64,000 nt of DNA from Aurifilum marmelostoma (lineage: Eukaryota; Ascomycota; Sordariomycetes; Diaporthales; Cryphonectriaceae): assembly GCA_027559495.1 (NCBI GenBank), contig JAMXSV010000009.1, forward strand, positions 124,001 to 188,000, written 5' to 3'. Every line of letters begins with the position of its first letter. The stretch's first letter is position 1. Of this stretch, positions 36,336 through 46,691 are shown in pieces. The notes beneath the pieces were generated by a model. The model saw only the letters and a program-made list of their open reading frames with translations. It was not told the origin of the DNA and made no database searches. Both the position numbers and the translations under genes were made by a program.

Positions 36336-36646
36336 CTTCATGGGAGCAAATAACCATAAGCCACATATACGAAGTTTGGAGAAGAGGATGACTGCCATAA
36401 CGCACAAGTAACTTCGACTTGGCGATCCATGATGTGCACCTGGGCAGATGCTCACAGAGCAATATCAGGTTAAACTATCAGAAGAACTGCCAAAACAGGA
36501 GTCAGAAATAATTGTAAGAGGCAGGCACAATGGTACATCTATGTGAATAGCAAACACTGAAGCCTTTCACAATTAGATATTGCATGTCGAGGAGAACCCC
36601 ACTTAGAATAAGTGCCTAATATATTACTATACAGACATACCCCAGA
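36336..36646. other. Short interval between convergent pseudogenes
   Basis: 311 bp between the 3' ends of the UbiA and SDR pseudogenes; nothing recognisable. Confidence 0.5.
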
Positions 36647-37786
36647 TCACAATCCACTACTCCCATTAGTCGTAGATGCCAGGGATTCTTTTACTTTGGC
36701 GAAATCAAGCTCGGTTACAGTTTCTTCCCATAATGTGTTCGTGACTTCCCTGCCCTCAGGTGTATACATCATTGGATGAAAACTGAACAGGTATTGCCAT
36801 GATTAGCAACTTCATATCTGCGGATCTAGAAGCAAAGAAGATGAAGACGGTGACCTACGGATAGACCTCCCAATTCACACAGAAGCCACCATGGCTTTCT
36901 TTCCCCTTGCTCGCAAGCGCGTCCAAGTTTACCCATGTCCCGGATGTGACGGTGCGAGACACGAAGAATCTGGTGAGTTTGACGATAAACCTTACCACCA
37001 AGGGCAGACTGGCGGTCAAGTTTGTACTACTTACCATGCCTGGGTCCGCGGCATTGATAATGACATGGTCCTCATCAGGCGAGACAGCCTCCGCAAGCTT
37101 CTGAACCAGCATGAGAACAAGGACTTTGGTCGTTTGGTATCGTTCGTGAGCGACTACTAAGATCCAGCCCTCGGGGTCGTTGAAAGTTTGGAGCAGAGAC
37201 TGCTTGTTCGTCGGGGGGGGGATGGTGCTGTGAGAGCGTGTGTTGATGACACAACAGTCATCCTACCCGGTCCAGCATCCGGGTGTTTCTTGCTGCTATA
37301 TTTGAATACCGGAATCAGCAGCAGTGCAAGCAGCGCTGTGGACATGTAGTTTACTTGAACCGTCATTTCCTGGTCGTGCTTGCTGATGATGAAGTTGCGG
37401 TTGGCTGTGGCTGCATTGAGCAAGACCATGTCGAGCCGCGATAGCTCTGCACACCATTGAGCGAACGCCTGCACCGACGGATAGGACTCGAGATCAACGA
37501 TCCAGAACTCAATTCAAGCATGGGGATATTGCTTGCGCAATGGCTCGGCGGCTTTTTCACCCTTGGACTGATCGCGCACGCCCATAATGAGATGGGTGAG
37601 ACCATGTGCGAGCATCTGCTTGCAAGACTCGATGCCAAGGCCGCTATTGGCACCTGTTATCACACATGTCTTGTCTGCGAACGAGACTGACGATGACAGT
37701 GGGCGTGGCTTTGTGCGAAATTGGGTTTTGACAAAGATAGCAAAAGCCGAATCCTTGAGCGGTGAGATTGAAAGCGACGCCGACAT
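36647..37786 (-). pseudogene. Short-chain dehydrogenase/reductase, broken
   Basis: Start ATG at 37786. The NAD(P) motif 'TGANSGLG', the 'LLNAATAN' segment and the catalytic 'ERYQTTK' (YxxxK) are all present, with a good final intron (36783-36858) joining 'NWEVYP' to 'FHPMMYTPEG' and a normal C-terminus. Two defects interrupt it. An in-frame TGA at 37516-37514, where CGA (Arg) would restore the frame, separates 'KQYPHA' from 'IEFWIVDLESYPS'. A frame change occurs at a run of nine Gs (37213-37221 on the plus strand). The homopolymer could be a sequencing error, but the stop cannot be explained that way, so I call it a pseudogene. Otherwise it looks like a ~330-residue retinol-dehydrogenase-like SDR. 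Confidence 0.78.
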
Positions 37787-38423
37787 TTTCACGCAGTGTG
37801 CAAATAATATCCAAGGTGTAAAGTTGATAAGGAAGCTTCGAGTCGAATGGAAAGAATAAACAGATCCGTGGTGTGTTGTTTGTCTACCCGTCTATTTGAC
37901 CGCAATCAACTCCGGGAGCCGCGTGGGATGCAGCTCGTTAATTCGTCCGCTCACCTGCAAGTAAGGCTGCTAACTGCGGCGGCGTCACACTCTCGATCTT
38001 ATCGGGTGAAGATAGACTATGGCATGTACTGTGGTACAAAGGTGTGCAGTAGCACCAACGCACTGTGCGCACAAAGTACGTACCTAGAATGGCGAGATAT
38101 GGGCACCCGGGGGGTGAAGGGGCTGAGCTTCAGATCCTGGTCATGCTTACGGCAATGCAATGTAACTTTATACGACCGCAAAGGACCATGGTAGACCTAT
38201 GAAAAGCGGCTCTCAGTAGTAAGTACTATGCATATATGCAGATCCATAATTCTGGATTTTCCGAAGTGTCTCGCAGCCGATCATCAGAAGGCTACTCATG
38301 AGATATGTAAAGGCAACATGATTTCAGGACGGCGGGATAAGAACGATGCACAATGCCAGCATGCTTACATGTTCTCTTGCTTTAAGAGTCTGGTATAGGT
38401 GCATCTTAGCCCCTACTTAACCG
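37787..38423. other. Divergent intergenic region
   Basis: 637 bp between the start of the SDR pseudogene (minus) and the start of the P450 pseudogene (plus). It was presumably a shared promoter; no further gene is seen. Confidence 0.5.
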
Positions 38424-40432
38424 ATGACGATGTTTCTCACGTGGGCCCAATGCCTTTTCGGTGTCATACTATTGCTCGCTAGTATAATCTTCCGGAGGTG
38501 GATGGATTATCCTCTCGCCGCTTTCCCAGGGCCTAGACTTGCAGCATGGACTCGCCTCTACTCCGTCGCTGTCCTTCTCAGCGGCAAAGAACACATTTAC
38601 CTCGATGAAGCCTATAGAAGATATGGTATAGACCTTTTTGCGGTCGGTACACAGGAGTAAATAATGACAGCCAATATTTAACATTATCAAGGTCCCGTGA
38701 TCCGATGGCAGCCAAACACTATCCTCGTTTGCGACTCTGCAATGTTGCCCAAGTTTTATCACCTGAAAGAGAACAAAACACCTCATTACAATCAGTCCCC
38801 AACCGAAGTCAAGGGCATTGTAGAGGAGAATGACTGGGCTAAGCACAGAGTCAAGCGACAGCGATTGAATCCGCCGGTAGAAATAACCGCCTGAAACCCG
38901 CACTAACTCTTATGCTAACTCGAAATGTTGAAAACGTGGTTTCAGTTCTCTCCCAAGTCTGTATATGCCGATGAGACTCTAGTCGACGGCTTCATCGACA
39001 ACAGGATCAGAGCTCTTCGCAAATTTGCTACTCGAAACGAGGTTTTCGATTTTCTTATGAGGGGCAAGTATGTTCAATCAGCTTCGATAGCCTTGTAACA
39101 CCACCCGCACTGAGAGCACTGCCATTTGCCACAATTATCCTTCGGCCTACAAGACTTAGAAAGCTTACTGAACATAATTAGCTATCTTATCCTCGACATC
39201 GTCAGCAAAACGTTCTTTGGTAGGGACCTTGGCATGATTAAGAATGGCCGCGATAAGTTTGGCTTGGTCGAATCGACGAGCAAGGGTCGCAACATCAATC
39301 ATGCCTTTGCCCGGATTCCAGAAGTAAAAGCGCACCTCTTTTTCAACTCATTTCTATCACGTTTCTTCATCACTCGAGCAGGAGACGGTTCGGGCTTTGG
39401 CAATGTCCTTAAGGTATCAAGAAAACAAAACCCACTCGTCGTTTCTCAGCGTACACGTCTTGTTACTAACACTGATGGACACATAGCTTGGAGACGATTT
39501 ATATCAAGAGAGGCTAGGGACAACAAAACGAGATCCAATACATATCGGACTGGACCAGTTAGTATTACAAACATTACACCTAAGCGTTGTATAAATAGAG
39601 ACTAATCATCATTTATCTGCTTTTGCGAAGGGTACTATTCCAAAACACACGAGAATCGATTAATCACGAAGAACTAAAAGATGATACTCTTTTTGTCTTG
39701 TAACGTCCTCCCAATCCTTCGTTATTTAAACGCATACTAATAAGAAGATGATGGTGCAGAGTAGGGTCAAGTGATACCACTGGTCATGCTCTGCGCATGT
39801 TCATCCTGAACATTGTCCGCAGTCAAGACTGTCTGCTAGTAGGGATGGCGGAAAAGATGTCCCGAGCTTCGCGTAGGTGAAAGCTATGCCTTACCTCTGC
39901 GCTTGCATTCGCGAGTCTTTGCGACATGATCCGCCTATCGTCAGCTGTTTGCCTCGATGGGTCGACCAAAAGGGTGGCCTCGAAGTGTGTGATTTGCTCG
40001 TGCCTCCCGGTGTCCAAATCGCCGCGTCCCCATATACTATTAGCTGCGATCGGGAGCTCTACGGCCAAGATGTCGATGAATCCCGCCCAGAGCGCTTCCT
40101 CGAAAGTCCGGATCGATTGGCGAAAGCGACGCGATTAGAATTTACCTTTGGGTATGGGCCGAGGGGCTGCATTGGCAAAGGGCTAAGCGAAATGGTTCTG
40201 GCCAAAAGTATTGTCCAGGTACGTTTTAGGCTCTTATTTAGCTTCTGTCTTTGTTTCTTTCTTTCCGGTGGTGTACTAAGTTTATGAAGAGATAAAGCTG
40301 ATATAATAAATTCTAAAGCTATTATATAATTTTGACATCGAAATTATCGAACCAGGGTTCGGGCAGGCTTTTCTGAATTGGCATTGGTCGAATATGAGAA
40401 TATCAATAAGGGATCGTAGGATACAATACTGA
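38424..40432 (+). pseudogene. Cytochrome P450, degraded
   Basis: Fungal P450 landmarks occur in the right order but in different frames. They are the membrane anchor and 'YPLAAFPGPRLAAW', 'GPVIRWQPNTILVCD' (joined by an intron 38626-38691), a C-helix region ending in a TGA near 38,892, 'FIDNRIRALRKFATRNEV' in another frame, an 'ISYLILDIVSKTFFGRD' segment, an I-helix remnant 'SDTTGHALR' near 39,772-39,800, 'CIRESLRHDPP' (ExxR), 'RPERF' and the heme loop 'FGYGPRGCIG' near 40,147. The last exon ends at 40432. The heme loop and ExxR are intact, but the chain between them cannot be assembled by plausible introns alone. Confidence 0.8.
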
Positions 40433-41864
40433 AGACACTCTTAGCTTCTTCCCATTCTATCTGCTGATGAACCCCTGGGAAGGGCTAGGGCAGGTCTTCC
40501 ACTCTGTGTCCGTGCTTCGTTCACCTTCCTACGACAGCAGGCGCCTGTGTCGACGAAGCCCTTTCCTATTCCTCAGAGATTACTTCCTCTATGTAACGAC
40601 TTCCGAGCCCTTATCGAAAACAAATAATATGACTCTAATACACATATCCTATTTTTCACACAGATTGGGTAAGCTCAAGCTTAATAAAGCTCCCTATACT
40701 AATTATAGTACAGCGGGACCAAATTTTATAGGTACGTATATAAGCGGTGGGGCCTTTTGGAGTCCCACACCTATGGGCTGTTTCTTAACAGCCAGCGCGG
40801 CATGCTACTTGCCTCGCTGACGAGTTCGAGGGAAGCTTGCGGTTCGAGGCCGACCAGTGTATTGGCGGCAAGGTGCCTGAGGGCGCAGACACGGTACGGC
40901 ACAGCTACAAGCAGCAAAATCAGCCCTGCTTGAAGGATCTCAGCCAGACAATACTGCCACAGGGGTAGAGCAATATCCAGCGCCAGCACCAGACGAAGAT
41001 GGCGATGCAGCTTCTAGATTAAGCCCGGACGACATTCCCGTGGTGCCCTTGCCACAAGAGACGCAACAAGTCAGCCCTCACCATCGCCTTCTTAATGTTC
41101 ATTGCCTGGTTAGACGAAAGTGTGCAACCGACATCGGAGCTCATATGGGCCGGTGGGTTTTGCTTACAACCCTAAGAAGATTACCACCACTTCCACTTAT
41201 ATATTCGCAGCATGACAGGCTTAGGCCTACTCCTTGGTTTGTTGTATGGACCAGAAGGGTATTCGCTTCGAATGTTATGTCTCATTCTGGAATGTCTTCC
41301 GTGAGTCGGAGGAATCGCCGACGCTAAAAGGCCCCGAGTGGAATAATTCCGCTGGCAATGCTGCTAAAAATCGGTCTCGATTTCTGTGAATCGATGCTTG
41401 TGTGGTGGTCGAGGCCCACTTCTTAGCCAATCAGCAGACCACTGCAACAAAAACTTAAGTATGCGGCTCTAGGCAACCATTTTTAATCAGATAAGATCCG
41501 ATCAGATTAGACAACTTTTTACAATTAGGCTTACTCGGCTCTCGCCCCTTGCCTTATTCGCTCCCTCTTTGTCGCCTGTTACTTTGTTAGTTTGATGTTA
41601 TAGTGGACTTGGCCTCTCGTGCTGCGATTTGGTTTTTACAAGGGTGGCAGTCTTTCCCTTGACTTTTCACAACCCCCACGGGCTAGAACAAAACGGATAC
41701 TGAAATATTTGATAGTCAAAAAAAGTCGGCGGAGCGGTACTAATACTAGAAGCAAAGGCAGATTGTGTTTAAAGCCGACCCTTTCGCCTTCAATCAATAC
41801 AATGTGACCACAGAGCTCATCTCACTATTCCGCTTCAATTTCTATCCCTTTCATATTAACAGCA
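40433..41864. other. Unassigned interval, possible relic coding sequence
   Basis: 1.4 kb with several short ORFs. Around 40,800-41,340 coding-like pieces appear in shifting frames without a family I can name, possibly an old transposase or another dead gene. The last ~200 bp should be the transporter promoter. Confidence 0.4.
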
Positions 41865-43869
41865 ATGTCGTTTCTCAACAGGCTTCAACCTGGAGGCGTG
41901 GACCCTGGGACGTCCAATGGGACTCGGACCATCTCAACGGTGGAAGAACCAGAGATCCAGGAGGTTGCTCTTGACCCGCTAGCTGCAGACGACAACGTAA
42001 TTGAGAAGGTGGCACCGGACCAGACTGCTCAACGCGGTGTCCAGGAGATCGAAGCAGTGACGCTGGCCTGGACGAAGACATCGCTTGCCGCTTTGCTGAT
42101 ATGGTCCGTCCGCTGCTTGCCCCCCTTGGCCCCCGAGTTCAGCATGCCTGTTCCAGCGACTAACGGTAGCTCTCTTGATAGCATCTGGATCCTCTTTCTG
42201 ACGAACGGTTTCAGACTCAACATCCTCGCCAGCTTGCTGCCTTACGTTACTAGTGATTTTGAATCTCACTCGCTCCTGACTGTGATTAGCATCGTAGCGA
42301 GTGCCATGACGGCTGCGGTATACATTCCTATGGCCAAAATGATGGACCTATGGGGTCGTGCAGAATCCTTCCTCTTCATGGTGGTTTTGGCAACCCTAGG
42401 TTTGATTCTTATGGCGGCGTCCCACAACCTAGCTATGTACTGTGCCGCAGAGGTACGGAAAACCCATACTCATATTCCCACAACTTCAGAAAGGTGCTAA
42501 CAACTCAATTATCACTAGGTCTTTTATTCGGTTGGCTTTGCTGGCCTCATATATAGCATCTGCGTCCTCGCAGCCGACGCTACGAACCTAAGGAATCGAG
42601 GACTTGCATTTGCCTTTACTTCATCACCATATATGATTACAGCATTTGCTGGATCGAAAGCCGCCGAGGGCTTTCTCAAGCACGTGAACTGGCGGTGGGG
42701 CTTCGGCTGCTTTGCTATCATCTTGCCGATCATTTCGTTGCCGCTATATTTGATCCTGAAACTCAACCTGCGCAAAGCACAGAAACAGGGTTCTGTGCCA
42801 GAATGGGAAAAGACCCCTAGGACCCCGTGGCAGAGTATTTGTTGGGCCATTGTGGAGTTCGACTGTGAGTCAAAAGAATTCAGGTCTTTCCAGAACGTTG
42901 AGGCCACTAGAGAGCTAACTTCCAAATCAATTTCCAGTGCTCGGCGTCGTCTTCTTTGCGGGTGGGCTGACTATCTTCCTTCTGCCCTTTACCCTCGCTG
43001 CTTCAGCACCTCACGGCTGGAAGACGGGTTATATCATTGCTATGATCGTTGTCGGTTTCGTTCTTCTTATCGTCTTTGCCTTATATGAGATCTTCCTAGC
43101 ACCAGCCCCATTCCTCAAGCACCAGGCTCTCTTGGACCGGACCGTCATAGGAGCTTGTCTTATCGATATGACGTACCAGATCTCATACTACTGCTGGGCC
43201 AGCTACTTTACATCCTTCCTACAAGTCGTCAATAACGTGTCTGTCGCCGACGCGGGCTATATCAACAGCACATTTCAGGTAGTCTCCGGCGTTCTTTTAT
43301 TCTTTGTTGGCTACTTGATCCGTCGCACAGGCCGCTTTAAGTGGACTTTCTACTGGGCTATCCCTCTTTACATCTTCGCGCTCGGTCTTATGATCTACTT
43401 CCGACGACCGAACCAGAACATCGGATATCTTATCATGTGCGAGATTTTTATATCTATGGGCGGAAGCGTTTTCATCCTCAACTGTCAGCTGGCTGTTCTT
43501 GCTGCTGTGGAGCACCAATACGTCGCTGCTGTTCTGGCCCTGCTCTATGTCTCTGGCAGTATTGGCGACTCTGTCGGGGGCGCGATCTGCGGCGCGATCT
43601 GGACAAATACATTTGAGCAAGCACTGACGCGCTACCTGCCGGAAGCTGCAATCGGAGATGTGGCAGAGATATACGCCAGTCTCGACGTCCAGCTCTCTTA
43701 TCCTGTTGGCAGTCCTGAGCGTCTCGCTATCCAAGAGGCTTATGGCTATGCTCAGACAAGGATGCTTGCTGCAGGTACAGGCGTTATGGCTTTATGCTTT
43801 ATTTGGATATTCATGGTCAAGAACCTAAATGTGTCTAAGCTATCGCAAACAAAGGGCATTGTGCTTTAG
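41865..43869 (+). CDS. MFS transporter, siderophore-iron type
   Basis: Four exons (introns 42104-42181, 42453-42518, 42865-42937) give 595 residues with ~14 hydrophobic segments and a hydrophilic ~70-residue N-terminus. The order of features fits the fungal SIT/Mir siderophore-transporter branch of the MFS: 'LPYVTSDFESHSL' near helix 2, 'AKMMDLWGRAE' (the helix 2-3 MFS loop), 'FAFTSSPYMITAFAG' and a C-terminal half with 'YCWASYFTSFLQVV'. The likely role is proton-coupled uptake of ferric siderophores; export of a metabolite cannot be excluded by sequence. The frame is intact. The first intron donor (GTCCGT) is non-consensus, but the intron has a CTAAC branch site. TRIM copy 2 begins 72 bp past the stop. 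Confidence 0.88.
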
Positions 43870-43941
43870 AATTTAAAGTCCAAGTTAGAGATCTTGTAAT
43901 AGACCAGAGTTTAAACACTATAATTCAGTAAAGTGAATAAA

Positions 43942-44000
43942 TGTCGCGCAAAAGCGATCGCTAGTGCGTACACTGGCTAGGACCCGTATACCTCGTCACA
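43942..44000 (-). repeat. TRIM copy 2 terminal repeat, left
   Basis: 59-bp terminal direct repeat matching 44172-44230 and the repeats of copy 1; this repeat keeps TG...CA ends. Confidence 0.9.
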
Positions 44001-44171
44001 CACCCCTCAGTCTATAAGGTGTTGTCCATATGAACTGACTCCGCCATCAGGTGCCTATATGGAGGCTAAACCTAGGCCTTCATAGAGTGTTTGAACTCGG
44101 GACTCTATTATAACTTTTTTCTTTGGGTAGGTACAACTAGTATTGCTATTAAGCTACTAAGGGATTATAAC

Positions 44172-44230
44172 TATTGCGCAAAAGCGATTGCTAGTGCGTA
44201 TACTAGCTAGGACCCTTACATCTCGTTATA
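44172..44230 (-). repeat. TRIM copy 2 terminal repeat, right
   Basis: 59-bp terminal direct repeat with TG-to-TA and CA-to-TA changes at its ends relative to the left repeat, consistent with mild RIP. Confidence 0.9.
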
Positions 44231-44419
44231 ATAAAAAACTAAAAAAATTATAATCAAGTATTATATTATTAATATAGTGTTAAATAATTTTTCAAGAATC
44301 AAAATAAAGAAAACGTCTATTTATTTATTTTGAGTGATCTATTTATAGTAGAAGTTATTATATTCAATAAAGATAACTAAGGCATTTCAAAACCCCATTT
44401 TATATTTTCGTTTACTCTT

Positions 44420-44914
44420 TCATCCTAGCAAGATCATTTGCACTGTCGGCCCTGGAGCAATAGCTTCTGCGAGCCCCGACAGCTGCATCTGCCCGATCCC
44501 TCGGCGCTCAGAAATACCATCCGTCTCCTCGATATACATAACCCAGAGTAAGTCTCTATCAGAATGCGCTGCCTCACGCGATGGTGTATTATCCGGAGTT
44601 AGAGTCTCATAACCGTTTACAGGAGTGTCTACACGTGAGAGAACAATGCATCGGATAGGCTTCTCGTCTGCAGGTAGATCTGAGCTGCTGTCCAGGTGCA
44701 GGGAACCGACCACTTGGCCGGATGCCGAGACGAGAGCCCGAGAAATTGAGTGCTCTAGCGATGAGGGCTTTCCAAGGGTCAACTGTAGCGTGATTGCATA
44801 GCCTTGAAGGACGGTATACGGCGGAAAGAGCCTGGAATGTAGCTCCCACAAGGGAAAGGGCGTATTAGCGAGTGCTTCTTTTGAGTTTGTTGGAAGCATC
44901 CTGAGGCGACTCAC
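44420..44914 (-). CDS. Probable C-terminal part of the HET-domain gene
   Basis: A 164-codon frame whose end ('GISERRGIGQMQLSG' then 'PGPTVQMILLG') and middle ('RCIVLSRVD', 'LLWVMYIEE') resemble the C-terminal region of fungal HET-domain proteins. It lies directly downstream of the HET open frame on the same strand in a different frame. I take it as the last exon of that gene, but could not place a convincing splice donor, so a frameshift or a separate gene is possible. The start given is a frame limit, not a true start codon. Confidence 0.5.
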   Translation of the reverse strand: MSRLRMLPTNSKEALANTPFPLWELHSRLFPPYTVLQGYAITLQLTLGKPSSLEHSISRALVSASGQVVGSLHLDSSSDLPADEKPIRCIVLSRVDTPVNGYETLTPDNTPSREAAHSDRDLLWVMYIEETDGISERRGIGQMQLSGLAEAIAPGPTVQMILLG

Positions 44915-44936
44915 GGTATTTCAAGTTTGTTAATGC

Positions 44937-46691
44937 TTAGGTTGGCCGCTTCCGCCTCGTCGATGTTGTGTGCTTGAGCCGCATTCTTCTTTCCCTGAAC
45001 GACCCTCTCGTCTTTTTGTAGCCGTTCATTCTCCTTCGCGCTCCCTTTGGGTTCTCGAGGCTCTCGAAACCTTGCTTCTGACCATGTTCGAGATCCAGTG
45101 GGCCCGCCATACTTTTCCGATAGTTTCTGTTCTTGTTATGTGCGTGCGCGGGTAAGCAATAGTCTCGCAGGAGGACGACTTGCAGGGGAAGAGGCTCACT
45201 GTAATTCCGTTGTGTACACCAGCTTCGGAAGGCCCGATCGTATTTTGAGATGTCCAGTCGCTTCTGGATTGCTTCAAATTCAGCGTTGCTCTTCACCGTC
45301 TCGAGGACATGCAACGGGAAGTGATCCAAGCGCCGTTGGGCTGTGTCGGAGTTGCCCCACGTCTCTTTCTGCTTATCAGAAGATACCGTCAAGCACTCGC
45401 CGCCTACGACAGTGTGGTAGGTCCCGTCCGTGGCTGTATCATCTGCTCTCATTGTATGAATAACATTTACGGTACAGTCTTTAGGTAAAGGGTAGGGTAG
45501 GTTGCGCAGAAACCTTTCTAGTTGCGACGAATCTGCTTCTGCTTTACGGCGAGAGAGGTATGTGAGCGCGGCAGAATCCAGGGCGTGCCACTGAACAAGC
45601 GATTTATCACGGATCCAACTCAGCAGGTCTGATGGGTCGCCGTGACTCATGTCAGCCCGAAGACGTGGCCACTGGAGCTCACCCTCCCAGCCCGCCCAAG
45701 AGAAGCTTGCAAACTCGCGACGGCGGCGGAGTTGGCCCTGCCGAGAGCGGAACAACAGGAAGTATCCGAGATGGTATCCAGGCATACCTTCTATGCCCCT
45801 TGACTCCATTCCCGCTAGCAGCATCTCATTGGCACCGTATATGGCTCGGAGCGCATCGCCATCGAGACGAAGTTTGCGGCACGAATATGCCTCGTGGATG
45901 GTGCGATATGCCAGCAACGATGGAACTGCGCCATCTAAGGGGTCCGGGATGTGATACCAGGGGCTACAGGTTGAATTTCGTCCAGTCCAGGCCTGGGATT
46001 CACGGCAGTAGAAGTGTGCTTGACTGTTGAGGAAGATGGCTGCCCTACGCGTAAGGCAGAGCTCCTGGAGTGTCCAGCCTCTGGTACTGTGAATAGACCG
46101 GTTTATATTCTCTCCCAGATCAGGGCTGCCGCTCGGGACCTGTGGGTCATCGCACCAAAGGCCAGCCTGGGCGTCGGGTCCAGCGGCTGCTATAAGCGTG
46201 AGGCAGGCACCGCTCCAGATGGATCTTGCCATCCACGCTCCCCGGTCCTCGTCTTCCCGATCGTCCGCGAGGCACAGGACATCGACCCACAGGTACCTCT
46301 CGCCCAAAGCACACACGAAATCGATCGCATCGTTGATTGTCCTGGGCAGGCGCGCCCGGACAGCATCGAGAGATTCCTCGGCAGCAGGCGCCTGAGCCCC
46401 GGGCATAGACTTCTGAGTTCGATAGATAGGTTCGCCGCCGCGGACATAGCTCAACGCGACATATCTGTCATCCAGGCTGGCGTCCTCCAGTCTCCCCGAT
46501 TCGACATTGAAGAGCCGGAAGTTGGACCAGGGCCGTTCACTGATACGGAAGGCGTGGGTGGGCGGGACCTCAGATTCCCCCGGGCCTGGAAACCGGCGGC
46601 AGGCGTGGTGACCGACCTCGCACATGCGCAAGTGTTCAGCGATATGCAAGGCCTGCATCGCCATCGCAGGTCTCTCATGGAGTGCCGCCAT
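44937..46691 (-). CDS. HET (heterokaryon incompatibility) domain protein
   Basis: The frame is open from 46958; I choose the ATG at 46691 (MAALHERP...) because the preceding residues look like 5' UTR. The HET domain begins with 'NFRLFNVESGRLED' and 'YVALSYVRGG', where the family has YVALSYVWGG, so the near-invariant Trp is replaced by Arg. Next come 'LPRTINDAIDFVCALG', 'RYLWVDVLC' and 'IWSGACLTLIAAAG'. The usual 'I.QDD' after the Cys reads LADDRED. 'RGWTLQELCLTRR' is well kept. HET proteins trigger cell death after fusion of unlike hyphae. The Trp change suggests a diverged or non-toxic member. The C-terminus probably continues into 44914-44420. Confidence 0.75.
   Translation of the reverse strand: MAALHERPAMAMQALHIAEHLRMCEVGHHACRRFPGPGESEVPPTHAFRISERPWSNFRLFNVESGRLEDASLDDRYVALSYVRGGEPIYRTQKSMPGAQAPAAEESLDAVRARLPRTINDAIDFVCALGERYLWVDVLCLADDREDEDRGAWMARSIWSGACLTLIAAAGPDAQAGLWCDDPQVPSGSPDLGENINRSIHSTRGWTLQELCLTRRAAIFLNSQAHFYCRESQAWTGRNSTCSPWYHIPDPLDGAVPSLLAYRTIHEAYSCRKLRLDGDALRAIYGANEMLLAGMESRGIEGMPGYHLGYFLLFRSRQGQLRRRREFASFSWAGWEGELQWPRLRADMSHGDPSDLLSWIRDKSLVQWHALDSAALTYLSRRKAEADSSQLERFLRNLPYPLPKDCTVNVIHTMRADDTATDGTYHTVVGGECLTVSSDKQKETWGNSDTAQRRLDHFPLHVLETVKSNAEFEAIQKRLDISKYDRAFRSWCTQRNYSEPLPLQVVLLRDYCLPAHAHNKNRNYRKSMAGPLDLEHGQKQGFESLENPKGARRRMNGYKKTRGSFRERRMRLKHTTSTRRKRPT

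Larger units (their letters stand above)
43942..44230 (-). mobile_element. TRIM-like miniature LTR element, copy 2
   Basis: Same structure as the copy at 5.5 kb: 59-bp terminal direct repeats (43942-44000, 44172-44230) and a perfect target duplication ATAAA at 43937-43941 and 44231-44235. Its interior is ~26 bp shorter because the segment with the tRNA A-box-like sequence is deleted; the B-box-like part and the purine tract remain. It inserted just downstream of the transporter gene and may supply or disturb its polyadenylation region. Confidence 0.85.
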
